A stretch of DNA of 24,468 nt from JAUXEH01 sp965602945 (GCA_965602945.1 CBFDBC010000023.1:1-24468), one strand, 5' to 3'; counted from the first letter of the stretch, positions 1 through 8,144 are shown. The notes: generated by a model not told the origin, from the sequence alone. Numbers and translations are program-made.

Positions 1-529
1 CCCCCACCATCAGGGAGTTGCCCATGTTGTTGCGGGCGTCACCCAGGTAGGCGAATGCGATCTCCTGCAGCGGTTTATCGCAGTGTTCCCCCATGGTCTG
101 GAGATCCGCCAGGACCTGTGTGGGATGGAACTCGTCGGTCAGCCCGTTCCAGACTGGAACCCCGGCAAAGGCCGCGAGTTCTTCCACGATCTCCTGTCCG
201 AATCCCCGGTACTCGATGCCGTCGTACATGCGGCCTAAAACCCGGGCGGTGTCCTTCATGGTTTCTTTGTGGCCGATCTGGGAGCCGGAGGGTCCCAGGT
301 AGGTGACGGAGGCGCCCTGGTCGCAGGCTGCCACCTCGAAGGCACAGCGTGTCCGGGTCGAGGACTTCTCGAATATCAGGGCGATGTTTTTTCCCCTGAG
401 CCGGGGCTGTTCGGCCCCGTTGTGTTTTGCTATTTTCAGGTCTGCCGACAGGTCCAGCAGGAACCGGATCTCCTGCGGTGTAAAATCCAGGAGTTTGAGA
501 AAGTGTCTGTTGCGAAGGTTGAAGGGCAT
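1..529 (-). CDS. argF: Ornithine carbamoyltransferase, N-terminal part (cut by the window edge)
   Basis: This enzyme transfers the carbamoyl group of carbamoyl phosphate to ornithine to make citrulline, a cytoplasmic step of arginine synthesis (or of the reverse catabolic pathway). About 176 residues are visible and the frame is still open at base 1. The carbamoyl-phosphate loop reads FEKSSTRTR. It is followed by YLGPSGSQIGHKETMKDTAR, VLGRMYDGIEYRG and LTDEFHPTQVLADL, then GDARNNMGNSLMVG at the edge; these match the OTC rather than the aspartate transcarbamylase subfamily. Two ATG codons are adjacent. I chose the second (base 529) because AGGAGG at 534-539 lies 4 nt from it and only 1 nt from the first. 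The 174 bases upstream hold no gene or promoter I can support. A diverged copy of this 5' end lies at 1737-1820. Anabolic versus catabolic role cannot be decided here. Confidence 0.93.
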   Translation of the reverse strand, partial: MPFNLRNRHFLKLLDFTPQEIRFLLDLSADLKIAKHNGAEQPRLRGKNIALIFEKSSTRTRCAFEVAACDQGASVTYLGPSGSQIGHKETMKDTARVLGRMYDGIEYRGFGQEIVEELAAFAGVPVWNGLTDEFHPTQVLADLQTMGEHCDKPLQEIAFAYLGDARNNMGNSLMVG

Positions 530-703
530 CATTCCTCCTGTTCGTTCACATGCGTATTCGGGACCGTTCCTATCACAGAAGAGCGATCGCAGTCCATGTT
601 AAAGTTTTTCGCCGTCTCCGTCAATCTCGGACAGAGCTTGGGAATCCGGCCTCAGAGAAATCCATGTCCCAGCCCTTATCGTGCTCAGCCATCTTGGCCG
701 CCC

Positions 704-1591
704 TCAGGTGATGAGGAGAACGCCGGCAAACATAAGGGCCAGGGCCACCAGCTTCTGAACAACGGTGGCACGCCGGGTTTCCTCCTTAAATAATTGGGGC
801 ACGAAACGGCTCAGGACCAACGCGAACAGCAGCACGAAGAACGGCTGTGTGGAGATGAGCGCATTGACCAGGGTGATGGGGCCGGCAGCGGCGGCGATGG
901 TGACGAACAGGTTGGCGGCGAGTGCGATGCTCTGATCCAGGGCCATGACGCCCACGACCTTGGCGCCGTAGTCACGCAGAGTGTCCCTGAGCTCGGGGAA
1001 ATAGACGACAAAGAGAGGGAGCATGAGCAGCGTCGAGCTGAACCGGGTCCAGCCGAAAACGGTCCAGTAATCGAACGAGCGCAGCAGGTATTTTATCAGC
1101 ACCAAGTAGACTGAGATGGAGAGGGCCGCCAGCAGCATGAGCCAGAAGGCCCGACCCAGTCTCAGGTTGAGAGGGAGCCGGGACGAAACCAGCACTGCGC
1201 CCGCGATCAGGGCGGCCACTCCCGCATACTGCCTCGGGGCGAACGTCTCGCCTAACAGGGACCAGGCCATGAGCGCCACGAAGAGGGGGCTGAAGAACAT
1301 GAGCGGTACCACACGCGAGATTTCTTCCCGGGCGGCCGCGGAGAAGTAGAACAGGGTCATGAGGAGGAGGGCACCGCCGGCGGCTAGGATGAGGAGCGTC
1401 TGCTTGAGGCTCAGGGCCGGCCAGCCTCGGACCAGCAGCAGTCCCAGAGCGGGGGCAAGATTGAACAAGCCCAGCAGCAGCACCGGCACCATGGGATGCC
1501 GGGCCCACTTGTCCAGCACGAACTTGTCGAGTATGTTGACCACGGCCATGAGCAGGCCGGAGAGCAGTGCGAAAACGAACCAGTTCGGCAT
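704..1591 (-). CDS. EamA/DMT-family inner-membrane transporter
   Basis: This is a 295-residue, almost wholly hydrophobic protein with about ten predicted membrane helices in two similar halves, the usual size and layout of drug/metabolite transporter (EamA) permeases. Each half ends in a small-residue-rich helix, for example YAGVAALIAGAVLVSS near residues 123-138 and KLVALALMFAGVLLIT at the C-terminus. The family exports or imports small metabolites, often amino acids, and the substrate cannot be read from sequence. It lies between argF and a truncated argF-like 5' end on the same strand. An arginine-pathway metabolite is possible but speculative. The start is at MPNWFVF; the Shine-Dalgarno is weak (TCTGGAAAACCCC before ATG). 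The gene may be read through from remnant sequence that stops 15 bases upstream. Confidence 0.85.
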   Translation of the reverse strand: MPNWFVFALLSGLLMAVVNILDKFVLDKWARHPMVPVLLLGLFNLAPALGLLLVRGWPALSLKQTLLILAAGGALLLMTLFYFSAAAREEISRVVPLMFFSPLFVALMAWSLLGETFAPRQYAGVAALIAGAVLVSSRLPLNLRLGRAFWLMLLAALSISVYLVLIKYLLRSFDYWTVFGWTRFSSTLLMLPLFVVYFPELRDTLRDYGAKVVGVMALDQSIALAANLFVTIAAAAGPITLVNALISTQPFFVLLFALVLSRFVPQLFKEETRRATVVQKLVALALMFAGVLLIT

Positions 1592-1606
1592 GGGGTTTTC
1601 CAGAGG

Positions 1607-1734
1607 CTAGAGCGGAAGCTCCATCCCGAGACCGAGCTCCAGCGCCCGGCGATAGATACGGACGGCGGTGGTCCTCGAGCTGGGCCAGGTCATCGGTCGC
1701 CAGCTTGTCCGCCTGATGCAGCGCCTCGTCCTGC
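1607..1734 (-). other. Unidentified gene remnant joined to the argF-like head
   Basis: Directly after the argF-like similarity ends, the minus strand can be read as YWQDEALHQADKLATDDLAQ in one frame, then as AVRIYRRALELGLGMELPL plus TAG (1607-1609) in another. Together they look like the amphipathic C-terminus of a real protein carrying a frameshift, but I do not recognise the family. The next gene, the EamA permease, begins 15 bases later. With the argF head this fills most of 1592-1820. The rest of that gap (1820-1998) holds nothing I can identify. Confidence 0.3.
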
Positions 1735-1809
1735 CAGTAGGAACCGGATCTCCTGAGGCGTAAAATCCAGGAGTTTCAAAATGCTTCGGTGGCGAATGTC
1801 AAGGGGCAT
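1690..1809 (-). pseudogene. Truncated second argF-like 5' end
   Basis: The reading frame starts at ATG 1809, 4 nt behind AGGAGG at 1814-1819, the same spacing as argF. It encodes MPLDIRHRSILKLLDF followed by TPQEIRFLL, identical to the argF N-terminus at 19 of 25 residues. In the best-conserved stretch the base differences fall at synonymous third positions, which suggests that this copy once encoded protein. Similarity to argF stops near base 1735. The frame then runs into unrelated residues and ends at TGA 1690-1692 after 39 codons. It is therefore the head of an OTC or related carbamoyltransferase paralog cut off by deletion or recombination, not an intact gene. A start signal reused for a short peptide is a less likely alternative. 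Confidence 0.75.
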
Positions 1810-1998
1810 TGTTCCTCCTTGGTGTCCAAAATTGAGCATCCGGCCTGAGATTCAGCCTGCCAGATTATATTAGGATGTTTCGCGTAGTGCGTCAATGAAT
1901 TAAGCCTTATCTGCGATCACGACTGCTTTCCCTGGAGAGATTGCATCCTCTACCCCAGGGAGAAGGACATATCGCCTCAGCAGACCAGGCGGCTCAAT

Positions 1999-2027
1999 TT
2001 GACAAACGAGCTGATTGAGGCTAGCAT
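1999..2027 (+). promoter_or_regulatory. Predicted sigma-70 promoter of the hydroxyproline operon
   Basis: TTGACA (1999-2004, perfect -35) is separated by 17 bases from TAGCAT (2022-2027, 4 of 6 matches to TATAAT). Transcription would begin near 2034, about 20 bases before the epimerase start. No operator or riboswitch structure is evident. Confidence 0.5.
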
Positions 2028-2053
2028 AATTCGTCGAATCAATAAGTGAATTA

Positions 2054-3001
2054 ATGGATCCCCAACCCAAAGAAATGGAGGTGATCGACTCCCACACCGG
2101 TGGTGAACCCACTCGCATAGTCCTCTCGGGATGGCCTCAACCTCCCGGAAAGAACATGGCCGAACGCCGGGAGTATCTTATCCAACACCATGACCACCTG
2201 CGGCAGGCCGTGGTCTGCGAGCCCAAAGGCCACAATGCCATTATCGGCGGTTTGATAACCCCTCCTGTCCACGCCGGATCCGAAGCTGGCATCATATTCT
2301 TCAATGATGTCGGTTATCTGGACATGTGCGGACACGGCCTCATCGGCCTAGCGGAAACCTTCCGCTTCCTGGGGAGGATTACCGAAAAACACCTGGTGTT
2401 CGACACACCTGTCGGTAGGGCTTCAGCCGAGATCGGGGAGGATGGAAAGATCACCATAACCAATGTGCCCTCCTATGTGTACCGGGAAGGTGTAGAGATC
2501 GATGTTCCCAACCTCGGCCGGATACGGGGCGATATCGCCTATGGCGGCAACTGGTTTTTCCTGGTCGAGACTCCATTGGGAGAACTCCGGTTCAATAATC
2601 TGGATTTCCTGATGTCAAGTTCCAAGGCCATCCGACAGGCTCTGCATGAAGCCGGCATCACCGGTGCTGATCACAAAATGGTGGACCATATTGAGTTTTA
2701 TGGACCTCCGACCGTTCGGGGGGCTGATTCCAAAAACTTCGTGCTCTGCCCTGGCAACGCCTATGACCGTTCCTGCTGCGGAACCGGGACCAGTGCAAAA
2801 ATGGCCTGTCTGCATGCCAAAGGCAAACTTGAACTGAGCAAGCTCTGGACCCAGGAAAGCATAACCGGCTCCATCTTCGAAGGATGGCTGGAAAAGCAAG
2901 GCGATCGAATCATTCCCCACATCCGTTCCAGCGCGCATGTGGTATCAAGATCCACACTCTACTTCGACCCCAACGATGAATTCTGCTGGGGAATTGAATG
3001 A
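2054..3001 (+). CDS. lhpA: 4-hydroxyproline 2-epimerase (proline racemase family)
   Basis: The enzyme is expected to interconvert trans-4-hydroxy-L-proline and cis-4-hydroxy-D-proline in the cytoplasm, the first step of hydroxyproline catabolism, using two cysteines as acid and base without cofactor. The 315-residue length is typical. The N-terminal VIDSHTGGEPTR is the family signature. The first catalytic Cys is C92 in DMCGHG and the second is C242 in DRSCCGTGTSA. Having both Cys argues for a racemase/epimerase rather than the 3-hydroxyproline dehydratase branch, in which the second Cys is Thr. Family members usually have Pro where this one has C241, so it carries two adjacent cysteines. The start at 2054 follows the predicted promoter but lacks a good Shine-Dalgarno; ATG 2075 is an alternative. 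It overlaps the dehydrogenase gene by ATGA, and the three genes downstream support the hydroxyproline assignment over proline racemase. Confidence 0.87.
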   Translation: MDPQPKEMEVIDSHTGGEPTRIVLSGWPQPPGKNMAERREYLIQHHDHLRQAVVCEPKGHNAIIGGLITPPVHAGSEAGIIFFNDVGYLDMCGHGLIGLAETFRFLGRITEKHLVFDTPVGRASAEIGEDGKITITNVPSYVYREGVEIDVPNLGRIRGDIAYGGNWFFLVETPLGELRFNNLDFLMSSSKAIRQALHEAGITGADHKMVDHIEFYGPPTVRGADSKNFVLCPGNAYDRSCCGTGTSAKMACLHAKGKLELSKLWTQESITGSIFEGWLEKQGDRIIPHIRSSAHVVSRSTLYFDPNDEFCWGIE

Positions 3002-4107
3002 CACCCAAATACGATGCGATCGTGATCGGCGCGGGTATTGTGGGTGCCGCCTGTGCCCGTGAGCTTCACCAGGCCGGCATGAATGTCGTAGCACTGGATG
3101 CCTTTAAAGTAGGCTGCGGAACTACCGGGGGGAGCATGGGGCATGTGGTCGTAATGGACGACAGCGATGCCCAGCTTCACCTGACATCTTTGTCACGGGA
3201 TCTATGGAAAAATCTTGCCGAGGAACATGCTGAGGCAGTAGAGTACAATCCCTGCGGAACCATATGGGTTGCGGCCGATGAAGAGGAGATGGAGGCGGTC
3301 CACAGCAAGGCCCAGAATTATCTGGATCACGATATCTCTGTCCAGGTTCTGGACGCCCCGAGTCTTTATTCCCTGGAACCGAATCTAAGAGAGGACCTTA
3401 AAGGCGGACTGCGGGTTGTGGACGACTGTGTTATCTATCCTCCCTACAGCTCCCGTCTGCTTCTGGAAGGGATCGAGCTGAGGGAAAACAGCAGGGTAAC
3501 CCGGATCCTCCCCTACCAGATCCAGTTGGAAGACGGGGCCACTCTTGAGTCCAAAATTGTGATCAATGCCTGCGGTGCGGCCGCGCCCCAGATCACGCCG
3601 GAGCTGCCGATCCAACCCCGCAAAGGCCATCTGGTCATCACAGACCGCTATCCGGAATTCTGCCGACACCAGCTCGTTGAACTGGGGTATCTTAAAAGCG
3701 CGCACAAAATGGAAAAAGAATCCGTGGCATTCAACATTCAGCCGCGCTTATCTGGTCAGTATCTCGTGGGATCATCCCGCGAATTTGCGGGCTGGGACGA
3801 TGGGATCAACCGCTCTGTTCTCGGGCGGATGCTGTCACGGGCCTGTCACTACATGCCAAAACTTAAAGACCTGATGGCCTTGCGTTCCTGGACAGGATTT
3901 CGTCCGGCCACGCCCGACAAACTTCCGCTGATCGGACAGTGGCCCCAGGTAGCAGGGCTCTATATCGCCGCCGGGCACGAGGGCCTGGGGATCACCAGCT
4001 CTTTAGGCACAGCCAGATTGCTGGCCGATGAGATTCTGGGAAGAAAACCTGCCATAGATCCGGCTCCCTACCGAGCCACACGTATATTGGAGAATCCGCC
4101 GGAATGA
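2998..4107 (+). CDS. lhpB: D-hydroxyproline dehydrogenase, FAD-dependent DAAO-like subunit
   Basis: This is a 369-residue protein of the D-amino-acid oxidase/glycine oxidase (DAO) fold. The N-terminal dinucleotide-binding motif is DAIVIGAGIVGAACARELHQ (residues 6-25). The C-terminal FAD-contact region contains RSWTGFRPATPDKLPLIGQW and AAGHEGLGITSSLGTA. In the P. aeruginosa LhpBEF/HcnABC-type complexes this subunit oxidises the imino acid, here cis-4-hydroxy-D-proline to the pyrroline-4-hydroxy-2-carboxylate, and passes electrons through the partner flavin and iron-sulfur subunits. The start ATG overlaps the epimerase stop by 4 bases. The end overlaps the next gene the same way. Substrate is inferred from the operon; sarcosine or another D-amino acid remains possible. 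Confidence 0.85.
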   Translation: MTPKYDAIVIGAGIVGAACARELHQAGMNVVALDAFKVGCGTTGGSMGHVVVMDDSDAQLHLTSLSRDLWKNLAEEHAEAVEYNPCGTIWVAADEEEMEAVHSKAQNYLDHDISVQVLDAPSLYSLEPNLREDLKGGLRVVDDCVIYPPYSSRLLLEGIELRENSRVTRILPYQIQLEDGATLESKIVINACGAAAPQITPELPIQPRKGHLVITDRYPEFCRHQLVELGYLKSAHKMEKESVAFNIQPRLSGQYLVGSSREFAGWDDGINRSVLGRMLSRACHYMPKLKDLMALRSWTGFRPATPDKLPLIGQWPQVAGLYIAAGHEGLGITSSLGTARLLADEILGRKPAIDPAPYRATRILENPPE

Positions 4108-4346
4108 AAGAGATCGCTGTCACCGTGAATGGCCGGCAGGTGGTGGTACCGGAAGGAACCACCGTGGCAGCCGCAGTTTTTTTAGCCGGTGAAATAATGT
4201 TTCGAACATCTTTGAGCGGGCAGCCACGCTCCCCGGTCTGCGGAATGGGCATCTGCTTCGAATGCCGGGTGACCATCGATGACCAGCCGCATCAGCGGGC
4301 GTGTTCCCGGCTATGCCGACAAGGTATGGAGATCCGGACCCAATGA
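4104..4346 (+). CDS. lhpF: D-hydroxyproline dehydrogenase, small [2Fe-2S] subunit
   Basis: This 80-residue ferredoxin-like protein belongs to the Fer2_4/HcnA type found as the small subunit of D-hydroxyproline, opine and sarcosine dehydrogenases. A short ubiquitin-like beta-grasp start (MKEIAVTVNGRQVVVPEGTT) leads to the cluster ligands C46, C51, C54 and C67 in VCGMGICFECRVTIDD and the following HQRAC. This is a C-x4-C-x2-C-x12-C pattern for a plant-type [2Fe-2S] centre. It probably relays electrons between the flavin subunits in the cytoplasm or at the inner membrane. The gene sits between its two partners with 4-base overlaps on both sides, which suggests coupled synthesis at a fixed stoichiometry. 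Confidence 0.87.
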   Translation: MKEIAVTVNGRQVVVPEGTTVAAAVFLAGEIMFRTSLSGQPRSPVCGMGICFECRVTIDDQPHQRACSRLCRQGMEIRTQ

Positions 4347-5605
4347 CTAAGGTCGTGGTGGTTGGAGCAGGCCCGGCGGGTATGGCAGCCTCCTGGCAAT
4401 CCGCCCGATCCGGGGCCGAGGTCACCCTGCTGGATGCCAATCCGAGGGCCGGGGGACAGATCTGGCGTCATACCGGAGCTTCCCCGGTTCCTCCAAAGAT
4501 TCGGGTCTGGTTCAAGCGTTTGGAACATCCTCACATTAATTTGCGATTCGGCTGCAGTGTAATCGACATTCAAGATCCGATCCTTAAGGTACATAGTGAA
4601 GCCGGAGGTTTGGAAGAAGTCTCCTTTGATCAATTGATCCTGGCGCCCGGCGCCCAGGAGCTGCTGATTCCTTTTCCCGGATGGACCCTGCCCAATGTCA
4701 TGGGGGCGGGCGGGGCTTTGGCCCTGGTCAAAGGTGGCATGCCTGTCAAGGGCCTCCGGATTCTGGTGGCAGGATCCGGGCCGCTGCTGTTCGCGGTGGC
4801 AGGAAATCTAGCCAAGGCCGGGGCCAAGATCATTGGGATCGCCGAGCAAACCACCTGGTGGAATTTAGTAAAATTCGGCATGGGGACCACACTGTTACAT
4901 CCCGCAAAACTATGGGAAGGAGTGGGCTACGCCCGGTATTATCTTCCGTCCCCATTTTTTCCCGGGACCTGGATAATGGAAGCCCGGGGAGACTCCCAGG
5001 TCAGAGAAATCACGCTGACCAATGGCAGTCGCCGGCGCACTTTTGAATGTGACCTGGTTGCCAGCGGCTACGGACTGGTTCCCAGCAGTTCCCTGGCGGA
5101 GCTGGCAGGATGCCGTCAGGAAAATAATCTCACTGTGGCGGACCGTTTCCAGAGAACCTCTGTGGAGAACATCTTCTGTGCCGGAGAGATCACCGGCATC
5201 GGAGGAGTGGAGTTGGCCATCACCGAAGGCGAGATCGCCGGCCTGGCAGCCTCAGGAAACGATACCCAGGCCAGAGCTCATGTCACCAGGCTCAAAAAGC
5301 AGAGAAAATTCAGCCGCCTTTTGAACCGGTCTTTTTCCCTGAGGGACAAGCTGAAAAACATGCCAGACGAAAATACCATCATCTGCCGGTGTGAAGACAT
5401 CACCTACGGACAGCTTAAACGCCTGGAGGATCAGTGTTCGGCCAAGCTCTATACCCGCAGCGGCATGGGCCCATGTCAGGGACGGATGTGTGCCAATGCT
5501 CTGAAGTTCCTTCTGGGGTGGGAGCTGAACAAAGTAAGACCGCCCATCTTCCCCGCCAGAATCGGAGATCTGATCTCAAAATCGATTGGGAACGGTTCTG
5601 CCTGA
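4343..5605 (+). CDS. lhpE: D-hydroxyproline dehydrogenase, large FAD/NAD(P)-fold subunit with BFD-like [2Fe-2S] domain
   Basis: This 420-residue protein matches the HcnB/LhpE/SoxA-like subunit. VVVVGAGPAGMAA (residues 4-16) binds FAD. A second Rossmann motif, LVAGSGPLLFA, lies near residues 141-151. FCAGEITGIGGVELAITEG is the C-terminal flavin-contact strand. Cysteines near 348, 350, 378 and 383 (CRC, then CQGRMC) form a BFD-like [2Fe-2S] site. I placed the start at ATG 4343, overlapping the upstream TGA, because it puts MTKVVVVGAGPAG at the N-terminus; an in-frame ATG at 4301 would add 14 residues with no family counterpart. It is the last gene of the operon, and its stop lies 30 bases from the convergent BNR gene with no visible terminator. 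The later enzymes (a pyrroline-hydroxy-carboxylate deaminase and a ketoglutarate-semialdehyde dehydrogenase) are not in the window. Confidence 0.85.
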   Translation: MTKVVVVGAGPAGMAASWQSARSGAEVTLLDANPRAGGQIWRHTGASPVPPKIRVWFKRLEHPHINLRFGCSVIDIQDPILKVHSEAGGLEEVSFDQLILAPGAQELLIPFPGWTLPNVMGAGGALALVKGGMPVKGLRILVAGSGPLLFAVAGNLAKAGAKIIGIAEQTTWWNLVKFGMGTTLLHPAKLWEGVGYARYYLPSPFFPGTWIMEARGDSQVREITLTNGSRRRTFECDLVASGYGLVPSSSLAELAGCRQENNLTVADRFQRTSVENIFCAGEITGIGGVELAITEGEIAGLAASGNDTQARAHVTRLKKQRKFSRLLNRSFSLRDKLKNMPDENTIICRCEDITYGQLKRLEDQCSAKLYTRSGMGPCQGRMCANALKFLLGWELNKVRPPIFPARIGDLISKSIGNGSA

Positions 5606-5635
5606 CGGCTCAAGCGAATGCCGCTCAACTAACGC

Positions 5636-7999
5636 TCATTCGTGGTCCTGGATGGCCTTGACATCGTCGATGACATACATGCCGCGGCCGTTGGTGGCGA
5701 TGACCAAGGTGTTGTCACGCGGGTGGATGATGAGATCCCACACGAGACAGTTGGGGAGCCCGTTGGCCAGCACGTGCCAGGCCCTTCCTCCGTCCGTCGA
5801 GACATATACGCCCAGATCGGTCCCCACATACAGGACGTCTTTCTTCTTGGGATCCTCGCGGATCACGTTCACCGGCCCACCGGGGATGTTGCCGGAGATG
5901 TCGATCCAGGTCTTGCCGTAGTCGGTGGACTTGTAGACATAGTCGTTGGCATCGTCGTCCCGGCGCCCGCTGAGCGTGAGATAGACCACGGCCTTGTCAT
6001 ACTGAGAGGCCACGATGCGGGAAACCTGCTTGTTGAAGGGCAGGCCCCGCGTGATCTCTGTCCAGGCGTCACCGCCGTTGCGTGTGATGTGGACACGCCC
6101 GTCGTCTGTGCCCACGTAGATCAGGCCGAACTTGAAGGGCGACTCGGAGATGGCCGTTATGGTGGCGAAGGGGATGGCAAAAGGGAGTTGGCCCTGCTGC
6201 TCCGGGTTGTTGTAGCTGAGATCGGGGCTGATGCGCTCCCAGTCCTCGCCCTGGTTCATGGACCGGTACAGGTACTGCATGCCGTGGTAGACCACGTCCG
6301 GGTTGTGGGGCGAGAGGACGGTCGCAGCCATCCACTGGGCCCGCAGCGGGGGCTCACCCTCGGGGACCTGGGGCAGGATATTCTTGCTCTGCCACATCCC
6401 GTCCTTATATTCGGACCGCATGAGCCGGCCGTAGAAGCTGGAGGAATAGGTTATGTTGGGATTGCGGGGATCGACCGCCACGTGGGTTCCCTCGCCCCCC
6501 GGTGCCGCTTCCCAATAGGTGATAGGCCGGGGCTCCCTGCGGCTGCGCGGCCGGCCGTGAGCGACATTTCCCTTGTAGGTGCCGTGGTCCTGGACCGAGC
6601 CGTACACATTGAAAGGCTTCTCCATGTCATAAGCCACGTTGTAGAACTGGACAATGGGATGGATGGTGTGGAAGTCCCTCCAGGTCACGCCCTGGTCGTA
6701 GGAGAAGTTGATCCCGCCGTCGTTGACGTTGATGAGGTAATCCGAATCCTCCGGATCGATCCAGAGTCCGTGGTGGTCGCCGTGCAGTCCGTTGTAGAAG
6801 AGCGTCTTCCAGGTCTTGCCGCCGTCCTTGGACTGGGACAGGCGCAGGCCCATGATGTAGACCGTTTCGGGATCCGAAGGATCGACCCGGATCTGGCCGA
6901 ACACCCAGCCGTAGGTCCCGCCGAAACCTTCCATGTAGCGGTCGTCTGGGCTGACCTTGACCCAGGTCTCCGCCTTGTCGTCGGAACGGTAGACCTCGGC
7001 GCCTTTGATGACGCGCCCGGTCTTGATCCGGCCGTAGGCATCCCTCTCCCCCTCTCGCGGCATGCGGCCGGGATTGTGGTTATCCACGAAGGCATAGATC
7101 ACATTGGGCCGGCTGGCACACAGGCTGAGCCCGATGCGGCCGGTCTTTTCCAGGTTGGGCAGGCCGTCCGTCTTCTGCTGCCAGGTTTTACCGGCGTCGG
7201 TGGTCTTGAAGATCCCGTCCCCGGGTCCGGGCTGGGGGTCGGACCAGCGGCGGCGGATCCGGTTCCACATCGAGGCATACAGGGTGTCGGGTTCCGAGGG
7301 GTCCATGGCCAGGTCGATGGCACCGATCTTCTCATTGAAGTAGAACACCTTGTCCCAGGTCCTGCCGCCGTCCGTGGTCTTGAACACGCCCCGGTCGGGA
7401 TTGTAGGTCCACTCATGACCGGGAGAGGCCACGTAGACGATGTCCGGATTCCGGGGATGGATGAGGATGCGTCCTATGGTGTAGGTGTTGGTCAGCCCCA
7501 TGTGCTGCCAGGTCTTGCCCGCGTCCGTGGACTTGTATACGCCCACGCCGGCTGTCGAGGCGCGGAAGATGTTGGCCTCGCCGGTCCCCACCCAGATGAT
7601 GTTCGGGTCCGAGGGAGCGATGGCCAAGTCGCCGATGGATTGGGTGGGCGCCTCATCCATGATGGGCTCCCAGGTGATCCCGGAGTTCCGGGTTACCCAG
7701 ACCCCGCCCGTGGCGGCTCCCACGTAGACGGTGTGCTTGCTGCCCTTGGGAACGGCGATATCGGTACAGCGGCCCGAGATGATATCCGGGCCGATCAGGC
7801 GCCACTCGAGGCTGTTGAAGGGGGATGCCTCCTTCATGGCCTGGTGTTGCTCATGCCATTTAAGTCGCTGGGCCGGATCTGTGTTCTCGAGTTTTTTCTG
7901 TGCCCCGGCCGAGAGCGACGGCGGGAGCACCAGGGCCCAGGCCAGGAGGCCCAGAATCAGAGTTGTTTTCAACAAAGACGTGTGCCGAAAAGTTGCCAT
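5636..7999 (-). CDS. Secreted BNR/Asp-box beta-propeller protein (sortilin/VPS10-like, often called glycosyl hydrolase)
   Basis: The predicted protein has 787 residues. A signal peptide (MATFRHTSLLKTTLILGLLA and following, cleavage near SAGA-Q) is followed by at least ten Asp-box motifs of the S/T-x-D-x-G-x-T-W kind: STDAGKTW, TTDGGRTW, TTDAGKTW, SKDGGKTW, STDYGKTW, STDGGRAW and more degenerate copies. These form blades of one or two beta-propellers related to VPS10/sortilin and the BNR sialidase fold. I see no definite sialidase active site, so binding or scaffolding of extracellular ligands is as likely as hydrolysis. The frame is open to 8095, but ATG 7999 is preceded by GGAGG with proper spacing, begins the signal peptide, and lies downstream of a strong promoter that the longer version would overlap. 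Confidence 0.82.
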   Translation of the reverse strand: MATFRHTSLLKTTLILGLLAWALVLPPSLSAGAQKKLENTDPAQRLKWHEQHQAMKEASPFNSLEWRLIGPDIISGRCTDIAVPKGSKHTVYVGAATGGVWVTRNSGITWEPIMDEAPTQSIGDLAIAPSDPNIIWVGTGEANIFRASTAGVGVYKSTDAGKTWQHMGLTNTYTIGRILIHPRNPDIVYVASPGHEWTYNPDRGVFKTTDGGRTWDKVFYFNEKIGAIDLAMDPSEPDTLYASMWNRIRRRWSDPQPGPGDGIFKTTDAGKTWQQKTDGLPNLEKTGRIGLSLCASRPNVIYAFVDNHNPGRMPREGERDAYGRIKTGRVIKGAEVYRSDDKAETWVKVSPDDRYMEGFGGTYGWVFGQIRVDPSDPETVYIMGLRLSQSKDGGKTWKTLFYNGLHGDHHGLWIDPEDSDYLINVNDGGINFSYDQGVTWRDFHTIHPIVQFYNVAYDMEKPFNVYGSVQDHGTYKGNVAHGRPRSRREPRPITYWEAAPGGEGTHVAVDPRNPNITYSSSFYGRLMRSEYKDGMWQSKNILPQVPEGEPPLRAQWMAATVLSPHNPDVVYHGMQYLYRSMNQGEDWERISPDLSYNNPEQQGQLPFAIPFATITAISESPFKFGLIYVGTDDGRVHITRNGGDAWTEITRGLPFNKQVSRIVASQYDKAVVYLTLSGRRDDDANDYVYKSTDYGKTWIDISGNIPGGPVNVIREDPKKKDVLYVGTDLGVYVSTDGGRAWHVLANGLPNCLVWDLIIHPRDNTLVIATNGRGMYVIDDVKAIQDHE

Positions 8000-8065
8000 G
8001 GGATTACCTCCTCGGAGTATGATTATGAAACGGATGAAAAGCCATAGTTTCTGAATGCAGGAGGA

Positions 8066-8095
8066 ATTGTACTTGGTCCCCGTGGAGATAGTCAA
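8066..8095 (-). promoter_or_regulatory. Predicted sigma-70 promoter of the BNR gene
   Basis: On the minus strand TTGACT (8090-8095) is spaced 18 bases from TACAAT (8066-8071), each with 5 of 6 matches to consensus. Transcription would start near 8059, giving a leader of about 60 bases. This makes the BNR gene at least partly independent of the sigma-factor operon upstream. Confidence 0.6.
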
Positions 8096-8144
8096 GCTCC
8101 CCGATCGAGGAGTGGAACGGCGGGTTGGATGCTGTTCCGGCGGA

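Noticed and set aside
2005..2030. CATAAT (2025-2030) as the -10 box of the hydroxyproline promoter
   Set aside because: It matches better than TAGCAT but leaves a 20-base spacer from TTGACA, whereas TAGCAT gives 17.
5642..8047. An 801-codon open frame on the plus strand opposite the BNR gene
   Set aside because: It mirrors the codon bias of the real gene, has low-complexity Val/Gly/Asp-rich composition without domain signatures, and overlaps a gene with a signal peptide, a ribosome site, a promoter and recognisable repeats.
8000..8095. 32-residue N-terminal extension of the BNR protein
   Set aside because: It would overlap a TTGACT-N18-TACAAT promoter and bury the signal peptide; ATG 7999 has its own Shine-Dalgarno.
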